Origin: HLUCCA09 sp038745585 | GTDB lineage: Bacteria; Pseudomonadota; Alphaproteobacteria; Rhodobacterales; Rhodobacteraceae | Assembly: GCA_038745585.1 (NCBI GenBank) | Contig: JBCDLH010000002.1 | Span: 1-64,000 of the forward strand | Direction: 5' to 3' | Length of the DNA: 64,000 nucleotides | In this document: positions 33,791-46,027 of the stretch, in pieces | Layout: each line of letters opens with the position of its first letter | Numbering within the stretch: the stretch's first letter is position 1 | Program-made: the position numbers and the translations under genes | Notes under the pieces: generated by a model | What the model was told of the DNA's origin: nothing | Databases searched by the model: none | Seen by the model: the letters and a program-made list of their open reading frames with translations, nothing else

Positions 33791-35134
33791 GTGACCTCGC
33801 CGGACTTTGCCGCAGACTATGACGCGTTCGTGGAGCGTCATGGAACGCCGGAGCGCATCGAATGCATGCTGTGCGACCTGAACGGCATCCTCCGCGGCAA
33901 GTGGATCCCGGGCGCGGGAGCCGCCAAGCTTGCCTCGGGCGGCGTGCGGCTGCCGCTGTCGACCTATGCGCCGAATATACTCGGCGAAGAGGTCCCCGAA
34001 AGCGGCTTAGGCATCGTCGTTGGCGACCCGGACGGGATGCTCGTGCCCATCCCTGGCACGCTGAAGCCCGTCCCCTGGTCGAAATCCGCCGCTCAAGTGC
34101 TGGTGGAGATGACGGAACTCGACGGGACGCCCCTGCCGACCTCCCCACGCGGCCGCCTCCGCGCAGTGCTCGATCGCTACGCCGCGCGGGGCTGGCGGCC
34201 CGTCGTCGCCATGGAGCTCGAATTCTACGTCCTAAAGAAGCGCGCCGCTCCAGACATGCCCCCGGTGCCGCCAGAGCCCAATTACGCTGCGCAGAATTAT
34301 GACCTCGAAGCGCTCTCGCATCAGGACGACATGCTAACGGAGATCCTCGGGGCGTGCGCGGCGCAAGGCCTGGCGACCGACACGCTGGTGGCCGAATACG
34401 GGCCCGGCCAGTTCGAGATCAACTTCCACCACACCGATGACGTGCTGGAAGCCGCCGAGACGGCGCTCCTCTTTCGCCGTGTGGTGCGTGAAGTGGTCGA
34501 TGGGTACGGGCTGGAGGCGACGTTTATGGCCAAGCCCTATGCTGACAGTCCCGGCAACGGGATGCACGCCCATGTCTCGCTCCTCGACGAGAGCGGTGCG
34601 AACGTCTTTTCGGCCGAGGCGGGCGTCGGTCAAACGCTGGGCCACGCCATCGCCGGTATCCTCGCGACGATGCCCGAATGCCACGCGATCTTCGCCCCGC
34701 ATCTCAACTCCTACCGCCGGTTTCAGCCTATGGCCTTCGCCCCCTGCGCCCCCGACTGGGCTCTCGACAACCGCGCGGCGGGCGTGCGCGTCCCGGCGAC
34801 CGAGGGCCCCGCCGCGCGGCTCGAACACCGGATCGCGGGGGCGGACGTCAACCCCTACCTTGCGCTGACGGCGATCCTGGGCGGCATGCTCTGGGGCATC
34901 GAGCGGGCGGCTCCCCTGCCCCCCGCCTGCGATGCGCCGGACGCCGCGCCGGCCGAGAGGCTCACCTCCGATTGGGCCACCGCGGTCAACCGTTGGGCCG
35001 CATCCGAGATCGCCGCCGACCTCTTCGGAGAGGTTTATCGCGACATCTACGCCGCCGTGCGCCGCGACGAGATCGCCAAGCTCACCACCCAAATCACCCG
35101 GCTCGAATACCGGACCTACCTGACGCGGCTCTGA
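33791..35134 (+). CDS. puuA: PuuA-type gamma-glutamylputrescine synthetase (glutamine synthetase family)
   Basis: A 447-residue glutamine synthetase-like ligase. It shows the beta-grasp start IECMLCDLNGILRGK, the catalytic-domain segments AMELEFYVL and VAEYGPGQFEINFHH, the metal/ATP region GNGMHAHVSL and the conserved RLEHRIAGADVNPYLAL. Members of this branch glutamylate amines such as putrescine, protecting the amine for oxidation. A GTG at 33791 gives the family start; a longer frame at 33605 overlaps potI. Substrate assignment rests on the flanking importer and oxidases. PuuC and PuuD homologues are not in the window. Confidence 0.85.
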   Translation: MTSPDFAADYDAFVERHGTPERIECMLCDLNGILRGKWIPGAGAAKLASGGVRLPLSTYAPNILGEEVPESGLGIVVGDPDGMLVPIPGTLKPVPWSKSAAQVLVEMTELDGTPLPTSPRGRLRAVLDRYAARGWRPVVAMELEFYVLKKRAAPDMPPVPPEPNYAAQNYDLEALSHQDDMLTEILGACAAQGLATDTLVAEYGPGQFEINFHHTDDVLEAAETALLFRRVVREVVDGYGLEATFMAKPYADSPGNGMHAHVSLLDESGANVFSAEAGVGQTLGHAIAGILATMPECHAIFAPHLNSYRRFQPMAFAPCAPDWALDNRAAGVRVPATEGPAARLEHRIAGADVNPYLALTAILGGMLWGIERAAPLPPACDAPDAAPAERLTSDWATAVNRWAASEIAADLFGEVYRDIYAAVRRDEIAKLTTQITRLEYRTYLTRL

Positions 35135-35137
35135 GCG

Positions 35138-36484
35138 ATGACCCGGCTCGAACGCATCGTGGAGCCTCTGGCCTATGGCGCCGCCCCTCAGCGCGAGAAT
35201 TTCTGGCGGATGACGGCGTCGCCGCCCTCCGTCCCGGCGCTGGAGGGCGACGCGACCTGCGAGGTCGCTGTCATCGGCGCGGGATTTACCGGGCTCTCGG
35301 CGGCGTTGCGGCTGGCCGAGGCAGGGACCGACGTGGCGGTGCTCGACGCGCACGGGCCGGGCTGGGGCGCCTCGGGCCGCAACGGCGGGTTCTGCTGCCT
35401 CGGGGGCGCAGCACTCGGCGACGGGGCTCTCGCCAAGCGCTATGGAAGATCGGCCGCGGACGCCTATCTCGCGGCCGAGCGCGCCGCAATCGACACCGTC
35501 GCCGAAGCCCTCGACACCCACGGCATCGACGCAGATCGCCACTCCGAGGGGGAGACACTCCTGGCCCATTCGCCCGAGCGCTGGGCCACGATGGCCGAGT
35601 ACGCCGAGGACACGCGGGCCCGCCACGGCGTCGAGGCTCGCCTCATCCCGCGCGAGGCGCTGGCCCAGGAGGGGATGGCAAGCCCAGAGTTTCATGGCGC
35701 GCTGCACGTGCCCATCGGCTTTGCCGTCAATCCGATGAAATATGTCCTCGGCCTATCACGAGCGGCACGCCGCGCCGGTGCACGGATCTACGGCGAAAGC
35801 GCCGTTACCAAGATCGGTCAAACCGGCGCCGGGCTCCGCCTGCATACGGCACTCGGTCGTCTCACGGCCAAAAAGCTAATCCTCGCGACCAACGGCTATT
35901 CCTCGGAGAATCTGCCGCCCTGGATGCGGGGGCGCTATCTGCCGACGCAGTCGAACATCCTCGTGACACGCCCGCTCACGGAGGAGGAAAAGCGCGCGCA
36001 AGGGTGGACGTCGCATCAGATGTGCTATGACACGCGCTATCACCTGCATTACTTCCGGCTGATGCCCGACAATCGCCTCCTCTTTGGCGTGCGCGGGCGC
36101 GTGCGCTCCTCGCGCGAGGTCTGGGCCGCGACCAAGGCGCAGGCCCGCGCCGATTTCGAGCGGATGTTTCCGGCCTGGCGCCATGTCGAGACGCCGCATT
36201 TCTGGCAAGGCCTCCTCTGCCTCTCGCGCAAGCTCGCGCCCTATGTCGGCCCGGTCCCGGACATGCCCGGCGCCTTCGCCGCTTTCGCCTATCACGGCAA
36301 CGGCGTTGCCATGGGCTCCCATGCCGGGCGGCTCGTCGCCGATCTCGCCCTCGGGCGCGGCGCGGTCCCCGACGTGCTCGCTGCGCCGCCGGGCCGCTTC
36401 CCGCTTGGGCGACAGCGGCGTTGGCTCCTCTGGGGCGCGTGGCACCTGCACCGGATCGAGGATGCGCTGCGGGGATGGCGATGA
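35138..36484 (+). CDS. Second PuuB-type FAD-dependent amine oxidase
   Basis: A 448-residue DAO-family flavoprotein, paralogous to the 26636-27937 protein. FAD motif: VAVIGAGFTGLSAALRLAEAG, then GPGWGASGRNGGFCC. The C-terminal part contains FAAFAYHGNGVAMGSHAGRL. It starts 3 bp after puuA and overlaps the following ligase gene by ATGA. As an immediate puuA partner it is the better candidate for the true gamma-glutamylputrescine oxidase, with the other copy serving a related amine. This division is inference. Confidence 0.82.
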   Translation: MTRLERIVEPLAYGAAPQRENFWRMTASPPSVPALEGDATCEVAVIGAGFTGLSAALRLAEAGTDVAVLDAHGPGWGASGRNGGFCCLGGAALGDGALAKRYGRSAADAYLAAERAAIDTVAEALDTHGIDADRHSEGETLLAHSPERWATMAEYAEDTRARHGVEARLIPREALAQEGMASPEFHGALHVPIGFAVNPMKYVLGLSRAARRAGARIYGESAVTKIGQTGAGLRLHTALGRLTAKKLILATNGYSSENLPPWMRGRYLPTQSNILVTRPLTEEEKRAQGWTSHQMCYDTRYHLHYFRLMPDNRLLFGVRGRVRSSREVWAATKAQARADFERMFPAWRHVETPHFWQGLLCLSRKLAPYVGPVPDMPGAFAAFAYHGNGVAMGSHAGRLVADLALGRGAVPDVLAAPPGRFPLGRQRRWLLWGAWHLHRIEDALRGWR

Positions 36485-37989
36485 GGCTTTCCTGCGTCAA
36501 GGGCACCCCGTCCCCGGTGCCGCAGCCCTTCAACCTCGCCGCCTATGTGCTGGCCGAGGCCGAGGCTTTGGCCGACAAGACGGCACTTGCCATTGTCTCG
36601 CCTCGAGGCGCGGCGCGCTGGCGCTACGGCACGCTCCTCCACGCGGTGCAAGGCATCGCCGCGGGCTTTCGCGCTGAGGGGCTTTTGCCGGGCGACCGGG
36701 TCCTTATGCGGCTCGGCAACGAGGTCGAGTTCCCGCTCTGTTTTCTCGGCGCGATCTGGGCCGGGTTGATCCCTGTCCCCGCCTCGGCCGCCCTCACGGT
36801 GCCCGAAATCACGCACCTCGCGGCAGAGCTGAACCCCAAGCTCATCGTCGCCGCCCCGGGCGTGAGCCTACCCGACGCTCCGCCCTGCCCTGTCCTGCCC
36901 GCGCTCGCCCTGCGCGAGATGGAGGCCGAAGGCCCGATCCCACCCGTAATGGGAGACCCGGACCGCCCTGCCTATATCGTCTATACGTCGGGCACCTCGG
37001 GCGCACCGCGCGGTGTCGTTCACGCGCACCGGGCAATCTGGGCGCGGCGCATGATGTGGGAGGGCTGGTACAGCCTCCGCCCCGAGGATCGCCTGCTCCA
37101 TGCCGGGGCGTTCAACTGGACCTTCACGCTCGGCACCGGCTTGCTCGACCCGTGGTCGATCGGCGCGACAGCGCTGATCCCAGCCGAGGATGTCGACCCC
37201 GCCCAACTGCCGCTCCTGCTCAAGCGCTTCGATGCGACGATCTTTGCCGCCGCGCCGGGGCTCTACCGCCGCATCCTTCAGGACGCGCCCAAGATCGACG
37301 CCCCAAAGCTCCGCCACGGCCTCTCCGCCGGCGAGCAGCTTAGCGCCCCGCTCCGCCGCCGCTGGCAGGCGGCGACCGGCACGGCGGTGCACGAAGCGCT
37401 CGGCATGTCCGAATGCTCGACCTTCGTCTCGGGGAGCCCCGCCCGCCCCGCGCCCACAGGCGCCACCGGTTATGCCCAGGCCGGCCGGAGCCTCGCAGTG
37501 CTCGACGCGCGCGGCGCCCCCGTTCCCCGCGGCAGCCCGGGCATGCTCGCCCTTCACCGCGGCGATCCGGGCCTCATGCGTGGCTATCTCGGCGCGCCGG
37601 AGGAGACCGCATCCCGCTTCATCGGCGACTGGTTCGTTACCGGCGACACTGTCACCATGGCCGAAGACGGCGCCATTTCCTATCTCGGCCGGGCGGACGA
37701 CATGATGAATGCAGGCGGCATCCGCGTCTCCCCGCTAGAGGTCGAGGCCGCCCTCCTCGCCCATCCCGGCATCGATGAGGTCGCCTGCGCCGAGGTCCGC
37801 GTCAAAGCCGATACAACGGTCATCGCGGCCTTCTATACCGGCCCCGCGCCCCTTCCCGAAGAGAGCCTCACCGCATTCGCGGCCGCCCGCCTCGCCCGGT
37901 ATAAGCAGCCCCGCCACTACGAACACCGCGCCCACCTGCCCCGCGCCGCCAACGGCAAGCTCAGCCGCCGCGCGCTCCGTTCAGGCTAA
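36481..37989 (+). CDS. ANL-superfamily AMP-forming acyl-CoA ligase-like protein
   Basis: A 502-residue adenylate-forming enzyme, nearest in look to benzoate-CoA ligase types. Motifs: P-loop YTSGTSGAPRGVVHAH, A5 EALGMSECSTF, A7 DWFVTGDTVTM, A8 YLGRADDMMNAGGIRVSP, and the C-terminal catalytic lysine in RAANGKLSRRAL. It activates a carboxylate as AMP ester, probably then thioesterifies to CoA. The ATG overlaps the oxidase stop (ATGA), so it belongs to the puu operon. No standard Puu step uses such an enzyme; it may activate a gamma-aminobutyrate-like or aromatic-amine-derived acid. Confidence 0.8.
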   Translation: MRLSCVKGTPSPVPQPFNLAAYVLAEAEALADKTALAIVSPRGAARWRYGTLLHAVQGIAAGFRAEGLLPGDRVLMRLGNEVEFPLCFLGAIWAGLIPVPASAALTVPEITHLAAELNPKLIVAAPGVSLPDAPPCPVLPALALREMEAEGPIPPVMGDPDRPAYIVYTSGTSGAPRGVVHAHRAIWARRMMWEGWYSLRPEDRLLHAGAFNWTFTLGTGLLDPWSIGATALIPAEDVDPAQLPLLLKRFDATIFAAAPGLYRRILQDAPKIDAPKLRHGLSAGEQLSAPLRRRWQAATGTAVHEALGMSECSTFVSGSPARPAPTGATGYAQAGRSLAVLDARGAPVPRGSPGMLALHRGDPGLMRGYLGAPEETASRFIGDWFVTGDTVTMAEDGAISYLGRADDMMNAGGIRVSPLEVEAALLAHPGIDEVACAEVRVKADTTVIAAFYTGPAPLPEESLTAFAAARLARYKQPRHYEHRAHLPRAANGKLSRRALRSG

Positions 37990-37998
37990 GGCGCCTCC

Positions 37999-38026
37999 CC
38001 CATCTTCTTTGGGCCCCAAATATCCA
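37999..38026 (-). repeat. Intergenic motif related to 15805-15829
   Basis: On the minus strand this reads GGATATTTGGGGCCCAAAG followed by AAGATGGGG. It resembles the GAGTATTTTTGCCAAGCTGATGG element after cysG. Both lie within about 80 bp downstream of a gene and are followed by G runs. The similarity is modest, and the function, if any, is unknown. I recall related GAGTATTT...AAGATG(A)AG strings being frequent between genes in Rhodobacteraceae, but cannot count them here. Confidence 0.35.
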
Positions 38027-38110
38027 AATCCCACAGCGGCATGCGCGCCGCGGCCAGAGTTTCTCGCAACTGGGCCTTCACATGCCCGCCTCGCCTGATA
38101 CATCCGGCCC

Positions 38111-38746
38111 GTGATCAAGCTCGACATCCTCTCCGATCCGATCTGCCCCTGGTGCTATATCGGCAAGTTGCGCCTCGACGCGGCCCTTGCCGAGCGTCTC
38201 GGTGCGCCTTTCGCCATCGAATATCACCCCTTCCAGCTCAACCCCGACATGCAAGCAGGCGGGATGGATCGGCAGGCCTATCTCGAGGCCAAGTTCGGCG
38301 GCAAAGCGCGAGCGGCCGAGGTCTATGCCCCGATAGACGACGCGATGCGCGAGGTGGGCGTCGAGGTCGCATGGGGTGCGATCCAGCGGACGCCGAACAC
38401 GCTCGACGCGCACCGTCTAATCCATTGGGCCGGACTCGAACAGGCCCAACTGGCCGTGGTGACCGGGCTCTTCGAGGCCTATTTCGTCGAGCATCGCGAC
38501 ATTGGCGACCATGACGTCCTTGCCGACATCGCCGACAGCGCAGAGCTTGACGCTGCGCTGATAAGGCGCCTCCTGGCCGGGGACGCGGACCGCGCCGACG
38601 TCGCCGCGCGCGACGCCCATGCGCGGGAGCGCGGCGTGACGGGCGTGCCCACGCATATCATTGCCGACCAGCACGTCGTGCCCGGCGCGCAGCCGACCGC
38701 ACTCTGGCTCAAACTGATCGACGAGATCGCCGAGCAAATCCAATGA
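38111..38746 (+). CDS. DsbA-family (FrnE/2-hydroxychromene-2-carboxylate isomerase type) oxidoreductase
   Basis: A 211-residue thioredoxin-fold protein without a signal peptide, so cytoplasmic. The active-site-like CPWC is at residues 12-15 (DPICPWCYIGKLRLDAAL). The helical insertion and the cis-proline segment GVTGVPTHIIADQHVVPGAQP are those of the FrnE branch. Members catalyse thiol-disulfide exchange or isomerisation. The GTG at 38111 begins VIKLDILSDP, fitting the family. Its stop overlaps the MFS gene start (ATGA). Confidence 0.85.
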   Translation: MIKLDILSDPICPWCYIGKLRLDAALAERLGAPFAIEYHPFQLNPDMQAGGMDRQAYLEAKFGGKARAAEVYAPIDDAMREVGVEVAWGAIQRTPNTLDAHRLIHWAGLEQAQLAVVTGLFEAYFVEHRDIGDHDVLADIADSAELDAALIRRLLAGDADRADVAARDAHARERGVTGVPTHIIADQHVVPGAQPTALWLKLIDEIAEQIQ

Positions 38747-40038
38747 GCCCTCCGCCCCGAGACGCGGCACAAGAGGCGGCGCCTGCTGCACGCGTGGAGG
38801 CGGACCCTGTCGCGGCAGCCGCCGAAAAGCGCCTGAGCCAGACTGAGTTCATTGCGCTGATGGGCATCCTCTTTTCGACCATTGCCTTCGCCATCGACGC
38901 GATGCTTCCCGCCCTGCCCCAGATCGCTGCGGAACTGGCGCCCGAGGCGCCGAACCGCGCGCAGCTCATCATCACGTCTTTTGTGCTCGGCATGGGGATC
39001 GGGACCTTCGTGACCGGCCCGCTATCGGATGCGTTTGGGCGCAAGCCGATCATCATCGGCGGCGCCGTCCTCTACATCGCGGGCGCGATCCTGGCCTTCT
39101 TTGCGCAAACGCTGGAACTCATCCTCGCGGCGCGGTTTGTCCAAGGCCTCGGCGCCGCGGGCCCCCGGGTCGTCGCCGTTGCCATCGTGCGGGACCTCTA
39201 TGAAGGGCGGACGATGGCGCGGATCATGTCGTTCATCTTCATCGTCTTCAGCCTGGTGCCCGCCATTGCGCCCACGCTCGGCGCAGGGATCATCTGGCTC
39301 ACGGGCTGGCGCGGGATCTTTGGTGCCTTCGTGCTCTTCGCCCTGAGCTTTTCGGTCTGGATGGGTCTGCGTCAGCCCGAGACGCTGCCAGCGGCCAAAC
39401 GCCGGCCCTTTCGCCTGACGGTGCTTTTGGCGGGCGTGAGGGAGGTTTTGGCCAACCCGATGGTACGCCTCGTCATCGCAACCCAGGCGCTCAGCCTCGG
39501 GATGCTCTTCGGCACACTCTCCTCGACCCAGCAAGTCTTTGACGTCACCTACGGGCAAGGGGCGCATTTTCACCTCTGGTTCGGGCTGATCGCGATCCTC
39601 GCGGCAAGCGCGAGCTTTGTGAACGCCGTCTTGGTCGAGCGGCTGGGCATGCGTGTGATGGTGACGGCGGTGCTCGCGGGACAGATCGGCCTATCGAGCG
39701 TCGCCTGCCTCCTGCTCTGGACCGGGGCGCTGGCCGGCCCTTGGGAGTTTGCCCTGGTCTTTGTCTGGATGACGGGCGTCTTCTTTCAGGCGGGGCTCAC
39801 CATCGGCAATCTCAATGCCATGGCGCTCCAACCAATGGGCCATATCGCGGGGACAGCGGCCTCGGTCGTCGGCGCGGCGTCGACCGTCGGTGCCGTTCTG
39901 ATCGCGGCCCCCATCGGACTTGCGTTCAACGGGACGGCGGTGCCGCTGGTGGTCTCGACGTTGGTCCTGGCGCTCGTGGCTCTATGGCTCATGCGCCGGG
40001 TGCGCCGCTTCGAGGACGAGGTGCCGGCGGTGGCTTGA
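38743..40038 (+). CDS. Bcr/CflA-type multidrug MFS exporter
   Basis: A 431-residue, 12-helix major facilitator. After a 35-residue charged lead come IALMGILFSTIAFAIDAMLPAL and the MFS loop GPLSDAFGRKPIIIGGAVLY. The motif FVQGLGAAGPRVVAVAIVRD and the Bcr/CflA-like IFIVFSLVPAIAPTLGAGII follow. It probably exports a drug or metabolite using the proton gradient. Translation is coupled to the DsbA-family gene. It converges with mfd over a gap holding a large inverted repeat. Confidence 0.85.
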   Translation: MSPPPRDAAQEAAPAARVEADPVAAAAEKRLSQTEFIALMGILFSTIAFAIDAMLPALPQIAAELAPEAPNRAQLIITSFVLGMGIGTFVTGPLSDAFGRKPIIIGGAVLYIAGAILAFFAQTLELILAARFVQGLGAAGPRVVAVAIVRDLYEGRTMARIMSFIFIVFSLVPAIAPTLGAGIIWLTGWRGIFGAFVLFALSFSVWMGLRQPETLPAAKRRPFRLTVLLAGVREVLANPMVRLVIATQALSLGMLFGTLSSTQQVFDVTYGQGAHFHLWFGLIAILAASASFVNAVLVERLGMRVMVTAVLAGQIGLSSVACLLLWTGALAGPWEFALVFVWMTGVFFQAGLTIGNLNAMALQPMGHIAGTAASVVGAASTVGAVLIAAPIGLAFNGTAVPLVVSTLVLALVALWLMRRVRRFEDEVPAVA

Positions 40039-40070
40039 GCCCCAATTGGGAGGGTGGATCGACGTGGGAG

Positions 40071-40211
40071 CCGTGCCAGCGCCGTCCCGTGGGGTGGCGC
40101 TGCAACGGTTGGGCGGCAGTGCTTTATCCCAGCCAAACCCCTCCTCAATCTGACCTAAGCGCTAACGGAGACAAAGCGCCATCCCGTGGGGACGGGACGG
40201 CGCTGGCACGG
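40071..40211. repeat. Long inverted repeat with dispersed repeat copy 2
   Basis: A perfect 20-bp inverted pair: CCGTGCCAGCGCCGTCCCGT (40071-40090) and its complement ACGGGACGGCGCTGGCACGG (40192-40211). Inside the pair, the left arm continues as GGGGTGGCGCTGC and the right arm is preceded by AGCGCCATCCCGTGGGG, so pairing extends with a small bulge. Bases 40086-40127 match the element at 30760-30800. The whole lies between convergent genes and resembles a small palindromic mobile repeat; a double-sided terminator role is also possible. No coding is seen. Confidence 0.75.
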
Positions 40212-40298
40212 CGGCCTTCGGCCTTGATTCCGTGCCGGGGTGCGAAGCTCGATTGGCTTCAAGGTGAGCGAGTGAAAACGGGAGCGTAGCACGCGCCC

Positions 40299-43775
<3,477 letters not shown>

Positions 43776-43837
43776 GAAGCCGCTGACGTATCCGGCGCAG
43801 CCCCCATGTCAACGCAAAACCCGTCCACAGCGCAAAA

Positions 43838-43862
43838 GGGGCGGCCTGAAAATCGCCGCCCC
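43838..43862 (-). terminator. Probable intrinsic terminator after soxF
   Basis: GGGGCGGC (43838-43845) pairs with GCCGCCCC (43855-43862) around a 9-base loop. On the minus strand the hairpin is followed by TTTTGCG. It lies 68 bp downstream of the soxF stop and would end the soxB-F transcript before mfd, which lies further along in the same direction. On the plus strand the following CTTCTTCTT is a weaker U tract. Confidence 0.6.
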
Positions 43863-43929
43863 CTTCTTCTTGCGTCAAATATCGCCGCCGGAGGCAGGCC
43901 CGCCCTCTCGGCCAGCCCACTGCTGGCGC

Positions 43930-45192
43930 TTAGCTGAACATGTCCGCCGTGATCCCCGCATACCACCCCAGGCTTTCCTCGTAGGTCTGCTTGCGTAGTG
44001 CTGCATCCTCACCCGTCTGGCTGATGAACGAGCCGGTGGAGGCGATCTTCTCCTCGGTCGGCTCATAGCTTGCGCCGACCTTCACACCGTCCTCGGTGGC
44101 GATCAGCGACCAACAGGTATTGGAGTATCGCGCCGGGAATACACGGCTTCCGGTCAGCTCGCCGCGGATCGTCATCGCCGCGACCTTGGCCTGGCTGTTG
44201 GCTGAAAAGCCCGATTTCGGCATATCACCCTGCTCGGACGCGTCGCCGAGGACATAAATATGGTCATCGAGCCGGGAGCGCATCGTGTCGGGCATGACGG
44301 GCGCCCAATTGCCGTCGGTCACGCCCGCGGCATGGGCGATCCAGCCGGCCTTCTGACCTGGGATGACGTTGCAGACATCGACTTTTTCCTCGACGCCATC
44401 GACATTGATGACCATCGCTGCGGGGTCGACCTCGGTGTTGTCGGCGCCGAAATCCGGTCCGATCCGCTCGATCATCCCCGAATAGTGGTTCTGCCAGCCC
44501 TCCTCAAAGAGCCCTTGCTTAGAGAACTTCTCTTTCGGGTCGACGATCAGGATCTTCGCTGTCGGGTTGGTCTCCTTCAAAAGATGCGCGACCATCGAGA
44601 TCCGCTCATAGGGCCCCGGCGGGCAGCGATAGGGGTTGGGTGGGGCCACCATCGCATAGCGTCCGCCTTCTGGCATCGCCTCGATCTGCGCTTTGAGGAG
44701 TGCCACCTGCGTGCCGCCCTTATAGGCGTGGGGCATCGCGTCCTGTGCAGCAAGCGACCAGCCCGGCACGCTGTCCTCCAGAAAGTCGATCCCCGGCGAG
44801 ATCACGAGCTTGTCGTAGGACAGCGTCTCACCCGAGGCGATGGTGACGGTCTTGGCGTCCTTGTCGACACCCATCGCCAGATCGTGGATCACGTTGATGC
44901 CGTAAGCTGCGGCAAGTGTCGAATACGAGTGCCCCAGATCGTCGTATTGCTCGAAACCGCCGATATAGAGATTACCGAAAAAGCAGGTGTAATAGGTCCG
45001 CTGCGGCTCGATCAGCGTGACGTCGATGGCGCCCTCGCTGTCCTTGGCGAGATAGCGCGCGGCTGTCGCCCCGCCGCAGCCCCCGCCGATCACGACCACA
45101 TGCGGCCGGCCCTGGGCGCGCACCATCGGCGCGGCGAGCGTGGCCGACATCGTCGCGGCGGCGCCTAGGAAATTCCGTCTGTTCAAAGCCAT
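43930..45192 (-). CDS. soxF: SoxF, flavoprotein subunit of sulfide dehydrogenase (FccB-like)
   Basis: A 420-residue FAD protein of the flavocytochrome c sulfide dehydrogenase family. A twin-arginine signal (NRRNFLGAAATMSATLAAP, cleaved near VRAQ) predicts export in folded form. The FAD motif is VVVIGGGCGGATAARYLAK. Cys190 (RCPPGPYER) and Cys360 (NTCWS) fit the redox-active disulfide of FccB. A C-terminal FAD-binding domain is present. It works with the dihaem SoxE encoded just upstream and stimulates or supplements the Sox system. GGGAGA precedes the ATG. Confidence 0.92.
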   Translation of the reverse strand: MALNRRNFLGAAATMSATLAAPMVRAQGRPHVVVIGGGCGGATAARYLAKDSEGAIDVTLIEPQRTYYTCFFGNLYIGGFEQYDDLGHSYSTLAAAYGINVIHDLAMGVDKDAKTVTIASGETLSYDKLVISPGIDFLEDSVPGWSLAAQDAMPHAYKGGTQVALLKAQIEAMPEGGRYAMVAPPNPYRCPPGPYERISMVAHLLKETNPTAKILIVDPKEKFSKQGLFEEGWQNHYSGMIERIGPDFGADNTEVDPAAMVINVDGVEEKVDVCNVIPGQKAGWIAHAAGVTDGNWAPVMPDTMRSRLDDHIYVLGDASEQGDMPKSGFSANSQAKVAAMTIRGELTGSRVFPARYSNTCWSLIATEDGVKVGASYEPTEEKIASTGSFISQTGEDAALRKQTYEESLGWYAGITADMFS

Positions 45193-45285
45193 TTTGAAGT
45201 CTCCCTGGGTTTGATGGGCCGCCGTCCTCTCGCGGGCCGGTCGGCATAGTCGCGGTCGGTGCCCCGGCGCGGGGCGGGCGGGCCG

Positions 45286-45981
45286 CTAGGGCTCGATTGT
45301 AGCGAAGTAGGCGGCCAGCGCCGCGATCTCTTCGTCGTTGAGCCGCCCCGCGATCATCTGCATGACAGCGTGCGGTCTGAGTTTACGTTTGTAGGCGTGC
45401 ATGGCAACGACGAAAGCGTCCTCGGGCCATTGGGTGATGGATGGAATGCCCTGGGCGGAGCCATCCGCCTGGTGGCATGTCTTACATTCCGACGACAGGT
45501 AGGCGCCATACTCTGCGTCCCCAACCAGAGCGAGAATTTCGGGCGCGATGTCGTGATTGCTCGGGTTTGCGGTCCGCGGGGCTTCGGGGATATCGGCCGG
45601 GCTGTCGGAGTAGAGCCGGACAAAGGCCAGCAGGTCGGCACGTTCCTGCGGGTCTTCGAGGCCCGGATAGCCCATGCGCGTGTCCGAGACGAGCGCGAGC
45701 GGGTTTTCAACATAGGCGTCGAGCGTCTCGAAATCCCAGACCAGCCCATCGGCCCCCATCCGGACGAGCCCGTCAGAATAGGGGAAATCGCCATGTGCGG
45801 CCGCGCGGCGGCCAAAGAGGCCGTTGAGATGCGGGCCCACCGCGTCAACCGCGTCCCGTCCGATCAGATGACAGCCAGAGCATTCCTGCCAGAGCTCTTC
45901 GCCCCTCGCGGGATCACCGGTGAGCTCTGCCGCGGCGACGGGCCACGCCACTGCTAGCAGTGCGGCCGCGCAAATTCGCAT
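45286..45981 (-). CDS. soxE: SoxE, dihaem c-type cytochrome
   Basis: A 231-residue periplasmic cytochrome with a Sec signal (MRICAAALLAVAWPVAAA). It has two haem c sites, CSGCH at 34-38 and CKTCH at 166-170. The first half resembles small class I cytochromes (GPHLNGLFGRRAAAHGDFPYS), also seen in SoxD. It accepts electrons from SoxF. I chose the ATG at 45981 for its clean signal peptide. ATG 46023, 4 bp after the soxD stop, and ATG 46038 are in-frame alternatives with longer N-termini. Confidence 0.85.
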   Translation of the reverse strand: MRICAAALLAVAWPVAAAELTGDPARGEELWQECSGCHLIGRDAVDAVGPHLNGLFGRRAAAHGDFPYSDGLVRMGADGLVWDFETLDAYVENPLALVSDTRMGYPGLEDPQERADLLAFVRLYSDSPADIPEAPRTANPSNHDIAPEILALVGDAEYGAYLSSECKTCHQADGSAQGIPSITQWPEDAFVVAMHAYKRKLRPHAVMQMIAGRLNDEEIAALAAYFATIEP

Positions 45982-46027
45982 AAGGACACAGCGGAGCGGG
46001 ACAAAGCGGGCATCGCCCCTCATGGCT

